A stretch of 64,000 nt of DNA from Leucocoprinus leucothites (Eukaryota > Basidiomycota > Agaricomycetes > Agaricales > Agaricaceae), in assembly GCA_013368445.1 (NCBI GenBank), contig JAACJO010000008.1, forward strand, positions 62,001 through 126,000, written 5' to 3'. Under the pieces are notes generated by a model, which saw only the letters and a list, made by a program, of their open reading frames with translations, had not been told where the DNA came from and did not search any database. Every line of letters begins with the position of its first letter. Within the stretch, counting starts at the first letter, position 1. Of the stretch, positions 44,927-54,795 are shown in pieces. The translations under genes and the position numbers were made by a program.

Positions 44927-45407
44927 AACATATTGCTTCCATTTATGGTATTTTGAAGGTGCTCGTAACAAAGCGCTCCTCAAGTCCTTATCATCTATGC
45001 AGAGGCACACAGCTCTTTAGATCACAGGCACCTTCCACACTTCCCCTTCAGGTGGTGCTGAGAGTATTGCTGGACTTATCCCAATCCACCTCCATCTTCG
45101 TAAATTAACTATTCATTCATCATACCAAGTTTCTACTTTACCTTCTAATCATGCATTATATTCCCTCCTATCTGATCGTTTCTCTCTTAATGCTCCCCCT
45201 CATCCCCAATCCCTTCAACTTCTCACTCCGGCCAAAAAAGCTAAAATCAAAGGCCCTCTTATTAATGTAGATAGTTCTCTTTCTCATCTTTCTGATTCCT
45301 TCTCTCCATTTGCTCCTGAATACAAGCCTGGATCTCGTCTCATGGACATCTTTTCCAATTCTATTCACTTTCATCCTTGTAATTGCTCAGATAAACACGA
45401 GATGTAC

Positions 45408-46644
45408 ACCATTGATCCATGGCCTGGTGTTGCAAGGCCAACCCCAAATCCAATCCCCCCCACGATGCCACTCCTGATGGCACCCCATGTCCTCACCTTG
45501 AGAACTTCAAATGCCTGAACTGCAAAGGTGATCATCATGCAAATGACACCAAATGTCCATTCTGGAGGAACAGGTTCAACTGAACCTGGCATTCTAACAA
45601 AGCTGCCGAGTCACGCACTGCATGTGCTGTCCGCACCAATTCCAATCGCTCCGGTGGCAGAGTTGCAGTTTAAATATGTCTGGTAAGAACAAATCCATTT
45701 CTTCTGTTCATATCTATTTGCAAAATGTGGGACGCTCTTATGCCCTGGTTGATACTATACTCAAGTCCAAGAAGCTGGACTTCGATATCATTTTTCTACA
45801 GGAACCTCCATGGAATCATATTCGAAAAGCACCCTCTACAACTAACCCTGAAGGGGATGATGTCATAGATGCTCCTATTCACCCTGAGTGGCTGTGTATG
45901 GTTCGCTCTACCAAGCCTAATGACCCCCGACCCCGTACTCTGACTTATGTTCACAGACACCTACTTTGCATGAGACCCATTCTTCGACAAGAGTGGGTCA
46001 ACCATTGCGACATACAAATCTTGGGTTTATTCAACTAGGGTAACTATATTCATTTACTCAACATATACTCTGACTCGTCCTCATCGGCAATTAATTTCCT
46101 CTCAACAAACTTCATCGACATCCCTAATATTATATATATGGGAGGTGATTTTAATTGTTGATCTCCAGAATGGGACCCTTCAGCTACTTATGTCCCTATG
46201 TCCGCAACAACTCTAATGGAGTTGGTGGACAGCTTCAATCTCACAAGGTCTACACCAACTGTAATATCTCCTACCCACTTCTCTCCCATTGAAAGCTATG
46301 ACAATTCGGTTATTGATCTCATTTTTTACGCTAACAATTCCATTTCCCATATTATTGACGCTAATTCGAGGCTTCCCTCAGATCACACACCATTGATTAT
46401 GGATCTTCCAATTCGCCCAGATTATATTAATTATAAAAAACGTGTATTACCAAAAGATAGCGATGAAGAGATGGCTTTCATCTCCCAAGTCTCTGAGTAT
46501 CTAGCGGCTCTTGACTGCTCGGACATTCATTCTACCTCTTGTCTGAACGATATTTCTGACTCCATTTCTCGAATCTTTAATGAATCTTGGAATACAAACT
46601 CTAAAACTGTATGGATTACTAACCGGTCGAAGGAATGGTGGAAC
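45408..46644 (+). mobile_element. LINE-C copy 8 fragment (ORF1 end to endonuclease)
   Basis: Begins in zinc knuckle 2 of ORF1 (ENH...SMAWCCKANPKSNPP), has the ORF1 stop (45671-45673) and ORF2 ATG at 45676, and continues through the endonuclease domain (QEPPWNH; GGDFN then a TGA; SDHTPL) to 46644. There a full-length LINE-C 5' end starts. Both borders join LINE-C to LINE-C, so it is either a host interrupted by copy 9 or a recombination product. Confidence 0.85.
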
Positions 46645-46722
46645 ATCCTCCTTTCCCTCTTACCACCATCATCGATTTCTTTGACGGTGTCCACATACAT
46701 ACTGACTACAAATTATACCACT

Positions 46723-49478
46723 ATGACTGCACCATCGCACTGGGTGGACCTTAAGGGTACCCCTCCGCCGTCCTCGGACCCAATCAACATCGTCGACACT
46801 GAAACACGTGTCTCAGTCTACAAGCGCGATCGCTCTAACTCGCCTGCACTCTCTATAAAATCGACTAGACATTCCATACATGATGATGCCAAGTCTGCCA
46901 CTTCGTCTAGGGCTGGCTCTGATGAAGAAGAAAGTGGTGAGAGCGAATCCGATTCGTCTGAATCCTCACCACCCCCCTCTCCTACTCGCGCCCCTGCTGT
47001 ACTCTCTCGTGCAGCATCATATGCCTCTCTTAGAACCCCTCCTCCTCCCTCGTCACGTACCAAGCGAGCTCATACTCGTGCTGGTCGTCTAGGTTTGGAT
47101 ACTACCCCCAAGGCCATCTCAAGAACTGCGTTGATGAGCACATATGATGGTGTCAAGTCACCTATCCCTTTCCGCCCTTTTGGGGAGGGATTTGTAGGTG
47201 AGCTTCAACCACCGGATCCTCTTAACTTGAACTCTCGCAGGGACACGTGGGGTAACCGAGAGGATGGGGTATTCGACAATGGGGTACCTACCAATAGGTT
47301 CTTTGGACCCCCACCCACCTCAAGGCTGCCTCATGCAATCCATGGATCCGCTGAGTCAGCAAATGCTGTGCCAACCGGCACTCCGGCTACCTTCTTTGCC
47401 AGTTCATCTGATACCAATGATGTCACACCTGACGTCACACATGATGTCACTGGTGACGTCAATGCACAGCCGCAGGAGCCTAGACCTGCACAGCCACATC
47501 TTCCGGATCTCAAGGATCCATCCAACATAGCCACCGAAGAGACCGTTGCTGTCGGTGAAGCTACTTTCAAAGTGCTGGAGGTGCTTAAATATGCTACGAA
47601 TTTCTTCAAGCACCATGCTGCGTTAGGATTACAACCTGGCAGAAAAGATCCAAGAGTTCCCCAGATGGGGGAACCAATATATTGTCTTCTCACCACTATG
47701 TTTGAAACAGGCTGGGACCGGCTTCCCATCAATGGCGAAAGCAGTCTTACCATCGTAGATGCGCTAAGGCACTACTACGGTCCACCTCCCAATATCCCCA
47801 TGATGGACTTGTCCCCCCCTCCCAAAAGTAAAGGGAAGGGAAAAAAGGCACGTAACCCTCATCCGTCTACCATCCCTACCCCCCTATTCCTGCCCGGCAT
47901 TGTCATTGGGCAAACTAACCCTACAGCGTGTATCGACAACGATCGCATGAACATCGACCAAGCCCCTCCCGTTGAGGGCACCATTCCTCTCCCCCAGAAT
48001 GACGTTACATCTTCTGGTAAGGCATGTGACGTTTCATCCGTGTCAGGCTCCCTGAAGGCAAAGAATGACGTTACGTCTTCCAAGCCCTCCAGTCCTATTC
48101 GCATCTCCCGGGCCCCCCCCCACCTTCCAATCACGTGACTCCAAGGAACAGGAATGGAAACATCGAGTGCTCAGTTGGGCGCCCTTCTTATGATGGCCAG
48201 GCTCAGCCATCAAAACCTAACCCCAAGGGCGCCTCTGACATGCTGCCTCCCATTCCCCCTCCTGACCGAAAGGCATCCACCAAACCCCTTACGGAACATT
48301 TTAACAAGAAGAATATGTCGTTTGCTGATGCCGCCCAATGGGGTGTCCAGCCGGCGACTTCCTCTTCCACCTCCTCTTCCAACATTGACGGGGTTAAGAT
48401 GCGAGAAATGATACTCGCCTTTCCTGAATTATCATACAACAAAGTACTTGCTATGTACAAGGCAGGCTTTGGAGGCGCCCAACCTCAAGTGCCTGAACCC
48501 TCAACCGCAAGCGCCCTATGTGCCAAACCCAAAATGACCATGCACGGACCTACCCCTCGCCAAGTCCTCATCCTGTTTGAAGGGAACATCGTCGCTGACC
48601 GTATCAAAGACTTCAACAAGGCAGCTGAATTCTGTAACCGTGGCCTTACAGCCACTCAATCCAAACTTCGTGTTGAATCAGTCCGCAAATCATATAACGG
48701 CATCTCCATCGCCACCTCAGGTGTCGCATCCCCCGCTGACCTGGAAACCATTAAATCTTGGCTAAAAAAAGCCTGGCAACTAGGAGACGCCATCCCTGTT
48801 GAGCCGCGCCTCCCACAATCTAAATCATTCCTTAAAATCGTCGGTGTCCCCTACTGGGTAGCCAATTCTTCCAATCCCCTATCCCCTGCATTCATTGAAC
48901 AAGCTCTCGGACAATCCACTTTGTTTGAGAATGTTATTCTCGCTGCTTGCCCTCGCGTTATGAAAGCATCCCCGAAATCGGATACGGCTGTCGTGTGGTT
49001 CGATATCTGGGACTCACAAAACGGTACTAAGGCCAAGACGTTGGTCAACTGTACTATCAACTTTGGCTGACATATCGGAACCATCCGGGCTACTAGTATG
49101 CACCCCGGCATTGCGCAATGCAGGAACTGCTGGCATTGGGGTCACCCCACTCATGCGTGTCGCGCCCTTGGTGCACGCTGTCAAATCTGCGGTGGCCCTC
49201 ATTGCATTGAAAACCATCGGTCCATGGCCTGGTGTTGTAAGGCCAACCCCAAATCAAACCCCCCCTGTGACACCACTCCTGAGGGCATCCCATGTCCTCA
49301 CCTGGAGAACTTCAAATGCCTGAATTGCAAAGGCAACCATCACGCAAACGACACTAAATGTCCATTCTGGAGGAACAGGTTCGATCGAACCTGGCACTCC
49401 AATAAAGCCACTGAATCACGCACCGCTCGTGCTGTTCATGCTAATTCCAATTGCTCCGGTGGCGGAGTTGCCGTTTAA
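46723..49478 (+). pseudogene. LINE-C ORF1 protein gene (one frameshift, one stop)
   Basis: The ORF1 protein binds element RNA in the RNP. The family length is 918 aa; here one C is missing in the C-run at 48111-48121 and TGA (49068-49070) replaces CGA. Order: Ser-rich N-terminus, YDGVKSPIPFRPFGEGF (~145-165), a DVTPDVTHDVTGDV repeat (~235-250), helical-looking domain KVLEVLKYATNFFKH (~285-300), basic linker KSKGKGKKARNP, conserved domain (MTMHGPTPRQVLILF to VVWFDIWDSQNG), zinc knuckles from about residue 800 (CRNCWHWGH-x4-C), 818 (CQICGGPH) and 865 (CLNCKGNHHANDTKC-PFW). A near-intact copy. Confidence 0.9.
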
Positions 49479-49480
49479 AT

Positions 49481-52400
49481 ATGTCTGGTAAGAACAAACC
49501 CATCTCTTCTGTTCGTATCTATTCGCAAAACATGGGATGCTCTTATGCCCTGGTTGATACTATACTCGAGTCCAAGAAGTTGGATTTCGAAATCATTTTT
49601 CTACAAGAACCCCCATGGAATCACATTCGAAAAGCACCTTCCACGACTAACCCTGAAGGGGATGATGTCATTGGTGCTCCTATTCACCCCAAGTGGTTGT
49701 GTATGGTCCGCCCTACCAAAGCCAATGACCCCCGACCCCGTACTCTGACTTATGTTCACAGACGACTACTTCGCATGAGACCTATTCTTCAACAAGAGTG
49801 GGTCAACCACCGCAACATACAAATCTTGGGACTATTCAACCAGGGTAACTATATTCATCTACTTAACATATACTCTGACTTGTCCTCATTGGCGATCAAT
49901 TTTCTTTCAACGAACTTCATCAACATCCCTAATATCATTTATATGGGAGGAGACTTTAATTGTCGATCCCCAGAATGGGACCCTTCAGCCACTTACGTCC
50001 CTATGTCAGCTATAACTCTAATGGAGTTGGCAGATGGCTTCAATCTTACAAGGTCTTCACCAACCTCATTATCCCCGACTCATTTCTCTCCCATCGAAAG
50101 TCATGACAATTCAGTTATCGATCTCATTTTTTGTGCTAACATTTCCACCCCCCATATTATTGATGTTAATTCGAGGCTTCCTTCGGATCACGCACCTCTG
50201 ATTATGGACCTTCCAATCCATCCAGATTATATTAATTATAAAAAACGAGTAATACCAAAAGATAGCGATGAAGAGACGGCTTTCACTTCCCAAGTCTCCG
50301 AGCATCTAGCGGCCCTTGACTGCTTGAACATTCATTCTACTTCTTGTTTAAACGAGATTTCTGACTCTATTTCTCGTATCATCAATGAATCATGGAACAC
50401 GAACTCTAAGATTGTATGGATTACTAACCGGTCAAAAGAATGGTGGACCCCCCACTGCTTGGAGACTCTTCTTACCTACAGAAGAACAAAGGACCATAAA
50501 GACTGGTGGGCGTTCAGAGCAGCTACTCGAGCTGCTAAACGTTCTTTCTTCGACACACGCATCCACGAAATTGCGACGACCACCAAACAACCCTGGGATC
50601 TTATGGAATGGGTAAAACAGTGCAAACTCCCTGCCATTGAGGGAATCCACTATCAAGGATGACCTTGCAATGATCTTCCGGACCTATGGAACGCACTCCA
50701 TTCATCATACAACTCAGCATCCGGTTGACCGGTAAGCCCTAACATTCTGAATGAAATGAAATCCCTTCCCCCTCGTTCCTGGGCAAACTTCTCCACCCTT
50801 GAACTCACCGAATCCCTCTCTTCATGCGCTAACTCTTCAGCACCCGGGCCCGATCACGTCTCCTGGAAACATCTAAAGTCCATTGTCGCCCACAATGAAT
50901 GTCTCAAAAACATAATTCTCATTGCTAACATGTGCGTACGTCTCTCCTTTTGGCCGAGTCACTTCAAGGACTCGGTCTCTATCATCATTCCCAAGCCGAA
51001 TAAACCAGCCTATGATACACCAAAAGCGTTTCAACCCATTGTTCTACTAAACACTTTAGGTAAATTAATCGAGAAGATGATTGCTCGCCGCATGCAGTAT
51101 GAAGCAGTGTCTCTAGATGTTCTCCATCCCAATCAAATGGGCGGAGTCATCCAACGATCCACTGAGGATGCAGGAGTATTCCTCACTCATATCATTCGGG
51201 CTGGATGGACCAAAGGTATGATTACTAGCATCTGTGCTTTTGATATCGCCCAATTCTTCCCCTCCCTAAACCACGAAATCCTCACTAACATTCTAAGACG
51301 ACAGGGGTTCGCCCCAGAACTCGTTAACTTCTTTTCACACTATCTTATAGGTCGATCCACTCAATTCATGTGGAACACTTTCCTATCCAACGCCCATGAC
51401 ACGGATGTAGGCATTGGGCAAGGCTCTGCTCTATCACCCATTCTATCTGCGCTCTATCTAGCGCCCCTCATGTTCATGTTTGATCAACGTGCTCGTTTAC
51501 AGTCTATCCCTTCATCTCTTTTATCATTTGTTGATGATGGGCTTTGTATCTCTCAGGCGAAGAACTACACTGACACTATCTCTTCCCTCAAATCAGCCTA
51601 CTCCATCATTAACTCCATTTGCACCGATCTCGGGCTTATCATCGAACATGATAAATCTGAGGTCTTCCACTTCTCCAGACGACATAATGATTCTAATCCC
51701 CCCCTTGATTTATCTGACGTCAGCGGCCCTCTACTGTATCCCAAATGTGTCTGGCAGTATTTGGGTTTCTATTTTGACCGGCGACTATCTTTTCAAGAAC
51801 ACGTCCGGTATTACTCCACCAAAGCATTATCCACAGTGAAAGCTATGAATATGCTAGGCAACTCCACCCGAGGCCTCCTCCCTCTACAAAAACGACTGCT
51901 CTACAGGTCATGCATTGTCCCCATGGCCACGTATGGTTTTCAACTCTGGTACTTTGAAGGCGCTCGTAACAAGGCGCTTTTAAAGTCATTATCATCTATG
52001 CAAAGACGCGCAGCTCTCTGGATTACAGGCGCCTTCCGTACCTCCCCATCAGGTGGCACTGAAAGCATGGCTGGACTTATTCCGATTCATCTCCATCTCC
52101 GTAAACTAGCCATTCGTTCTTCATATCAAGTCTCTACTTTACCCTCTAATCATGCATTACGATCTCTCTTATCGGATAGTTTCTCTCTTAATTCCTCCCC
52201 CCATCCCCAATCGCTTCGCCTTCTTACTCCGGCCAAAAAAGCTAAAGTCAAAGGCCCTCTTATCGATGTAGATAGTTCTCTTTCTCATCTTTCTGACTCC
52301 TTTTCTCCATTCGCTCCTGAATCAAAGCCTGGATCTCGCCTTATGGACATCTTTCCTGATTCTATTCACTTTCACCCCTGCAATTGCTCGGATAAACATG

Positions 52401-53434
52401 AAATGTATAAACATGTATCATCTCTCGATTCAGCTTTTTCTTCTTCTTTTTCTGATCGTAATTGTATTTCGGTTGTTACTGACGCTTCTGTTCCACTCAT
52501 AGGTTCCCTTCAGGCGGTTTCGGCGGCATACTTATATCGTGGTGGATGACAAGTGTCCCATGCAAAACAGGCTAGCGGTCGGGTGTCATCTACTGATGCT
52601 GAACTCTACTCCATCCGTATAGGCATCACCAAGGCTATTTCCCTTCAATGCGACCATATCATCCTTATCACCGACTGTCTCCCAGCAGCCAAGCTGGCAG
52701 TCAATCCCTCCATACATTCGAGCCAATCCCACTCCATTCAAGTCTGCTGGCTCCTATCCAACTGGCTCACAGCTAAACCCTCTCGTTCTATTGACTTCTG
52801 GGACGTCCCTTCCAAATGGTGCTGGAAACCCCATCTTAAAGTCCACAAAGACGTCACCTCCACACGCATACACACCCCCCCTCAATTAGGCGCTACTCTC
52901 GACTTCTTGCGACGCAAAATCACCAACGACTGCCAGAAGTCCTGGGAGTCCACTTTCTGGAAGAAGAGGTACCGCGGCAGTGGGTTCCTTCTTTCAAAAA
53001 AGAATTGCAAGTTCCTCATCCCCACTTACGTCAAGGGGGGTACATGGCTTCCCTTAGCCAATGAATTGCCATCATTATGTGCATGTATGTCCCGCGCCAT
53101 CCTCAACCATGCTCCTATTGGAGCTTATCGCGAGAGGTTCTTCCCCCTCGAGCCCAAGTCTTGTCGTTGTGGCCATTGTCTGGAAACACGACACCATATC
53201 CTGTGTTACTGCCCCCTCTATCCTCTCCGCACCCAATGGATACAGTGCGCCTTTCCTCAGTACGAGTTCCTTGTCGAGTTCTTGAAAAAGAATCTGACCG
53301 CTTTTGCTTTTACCAACCATGACACGTGTCCACCGCCGCCTCAAGCTCCTGTGCCCACCGAACCAAATGAAGGTGAACTTTACTCTCTTATTTAATCTCT
53401 TTTCTTTTCCCTTGAGTCCGATCTCTGTGTATAA
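49481..53434 (+). pseudogene. LINE-C ORF2: APE endonuclease, RT, RNase H (four stops)
   Basis: 1317-codon frame, no indel. Function: nicks target DNA, reverse-transcribes from the nick, and degrades RNA in the hybrid. Endonuclease: QEP (42-44), GGDFNCRSPEWD (~155-166), SDHAPL (~235). RT: FDIAQFFPSLNH (~586), GIGQGSALSP (~644), FVDDG (~683). RNase H: VTDAS (~999), STDAELYS (~1038), ITDCLPAAK (~1063). C-terminal finger CRCGHCLETRHHILCYC (~1227). Nonsense: TGA at 50660, 50726 and 52547 (CGA or CpG derivatives elsewhere) and TAA at 53393 (TCA elsewhere). The layout fits I/Tad-like LINEs; exact clade not determined. Confidence 0.92.
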
Positions 53435-53652
53435 CACCTCGTTCAATAGTCTCTATCGAGTCTTTTCTATATTGCTGGACTAATTGTGTATAGTCTTTGT
53501 CTTAAGCGGTCTTCGACCGCTTCATGTACCCCAGCTTGCTGTAGTGTACTGTCTGTTTGTAATATTTAGTTGAAAGCGGACTGCGATCAAGCACCGCTAT
53601 ATAAATTCATTGATTTTTTTTTAAAAAAAAAAAAAAAATGTCCAGGAGCTCC

Positions 53653-54431
53653 TGAACACATTCAACATGTCTGACTGCAATTCTGTGAAGACTCCACTCT
53701 CTCCTGGCACAGAACTCTCCACACTTGTTCCCACTCCTTCCCAGCAAGAGGAAATGTGATCCATTCCCTACCTCTCTGCTGTAGGCTCCCTGCAGTATCT
53801 AGCCACCATGACTCGCCCAGATATTGCTTATGCAGTCTCCTACCTTGGGAGATTCAACCACAACCCTCATCCTGAGCACTGGGCTGCTGTGAAGCATCTC
53901 CTGCGCTATCTGAAGGGCACAAGCGATTACAAGCTTGTTTACAAGGGCTGTGAAGCTGAGGAGCTCTTTCTGACCTACACAGATGCTTCCCATGGTGGTT
54001 GTAAGCAAACTGGTCGCTCTACAGGTGGATATGTGACTCTGGTGTGTGGTGGAGCTGTGGGATGGTCCTCCAAGCGTCAGCCCTTTGTTACTCTCTCTTC
54101 TACAGAGGCTGAGTATGTGGCTGCAGTTGAGGCTGGCAAGGAGATCATGTGGATGAGGAACATCCTGACAGAGTTTGGCTATTCCCCTTCCTATGCTTCC
54201 ACTCTCCTGATTGACAACAAGTCTGGGATTGATGTTTCCAAGAATCCTGAGCATCATGGTCGCATGAAGCACCTGGATCTGCGGTTCTACTGGCTCCGGG
54301 ATGCTGTACAGTCCGCTTTCATTGCTCCAGAGTACATCCCCACCAGCCAGAATGTGGCAGACTTGTTTACCAAGGCTGTTCAGCCCAAGATGGTGGAGTT
54401 TGCAGTTCCCATGCTAGGATTGACTTGCTAG
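53653..54431 (+). pseudogene. Copia-D RNase H (with end of RT), open domain
   Basis: Ty1/Copia-type RNase H with all expected residues: YTDASHGG, LSSTEAEYVA, and IDNKSGIDVSKNPEHHGRMKHLDLRF (written here only to locate it; the key parts are DNKSG and the KHLDLR basic stretch). The frame from 53808 to TAG 54429-54431 is fully open, about 207 codons, ending PKMVEFAVPMLGLTC. Just upstream a TGA near 53757 interrupts the RT end (EEM*SIPYLS; Arg expected). It is well preserved but separated from the rest of pol by the inversion. Confidence 0.9.
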
Positions 54432-54493
54432 AGGGTGTAGGTGTCGATTTTGGTGTTTCCGACGACTTGTGGACTTGTCAGATCAAGGGGGTG

Positions 54494-54795
54494 TGTCAGA
54501 TGTGCTCTGGACAGTCTACAAGTATTTGTGATTGATTTGTTGATGTGTGAAGTTAGAGTTGATGCAGAGGTTGCTTAGTCAGTTGTAGATCACCTGACTG
54601 GATGTTCAACTCTCCTGTGGACGCTTTCTTGACTCTCAGTCATTTACAGTTGTCCACAGGTGAGTACAAGTCTCTATCTTGTTAATACAGTCATTTACAG
54701 TTGTCCACAGATTCCTGTGTGAGTTGTGAGCTCCCTGGACGATTTCTCTGGTTTCTAGGACCTCCCACACGTCCCCTGTGCATCACCTTCTAACA
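54494..54795 (+). repeat. Copia-D 3' LTR (302 bp)
   Basis: TGTCAGATGTGC... to ...CCTTCTAACA, preceded by a purine-rich tract. It shares CTGACTGGATG with the LTR at 38835-39136 and differs from it at about four of 302 positions. TSD GTCTC follows. Confidence 0.95.

Larger units (their letters stand above)
39137..45407 (+). mobile_element. LINE-C copy 7, with nested LINE-C and LINE-A
   Basis: Sense LINE-C sequence starting inside ORF1 at the Copia target site. It continues through ORF2 and stops abruptly at about 45407 in the RT-RNase H connection, where a different LINE-C fragment begins. Nested in it are a truncated LINE-C (40181-40540) and LINE-A copy 4 (42644-44926). Its missing ORF1 front is the antisense piece 54796-56946: joining the two at GAGAC restores the sequence seen at 48780. 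Confidence 0.87.
39834..45407 (+). pseudogene. LINE-C ORF2, interrupted and decayed
   Basis: ATG 2 nt after the ORF1 TAA. EN motifs LQEPPWNH, GGDFNCRSPEWD and SDHAPL; RT FDIAQFFPSLNH, GVGQDS (altered from GQGS) and FVDDGLCVS. It is interrupted by a LINE-C fragment at 40181-40540 and LINE-A at 42644-44926. Further damage: a one-base loss near 41120, a ~28-bp deletion near 42080 and several TGA codons. It ends in the connection before RNase H. Confidence 0.86.
46645..53637 (+). mobile_element. LINE-C copy 9, full length (6.99 kb), reference copy
   Basis: 5' motif at 46645, 5'UTR of ~78 nt, ORF1 46723-49478, TAA-AT-ATG, ORF2 49481-53434, 3'UTR of ~180 nt, the 3' terminus TATAAATTCATTGATT with a nine-T run, then poly(A). 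The flanks do not match: GGTGGAAC in LINE-C on the left, ATGTCCAGGAGCTCC in Copia on the right. The right flank matches the 5' flank of copy 6 instead, so this copy is probably a recombinant of two insertions. Confidence 0.93.
53638..54795 (+). mobile_element. Copia-D element, 3' half (RNase H to 3' LTR)
   Basis: Begins with ATGTCCAGGAGCTCC directly after LINE-C poly(A), continues through the RT end and RNase H, a polypurine tract (AAGGGGGTG) and the 3' LTR. The outer site is GTCTC (54796-54800). Orientation is plus, opposite to the 5' half at 35342-39136. Confidence 0.92.
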
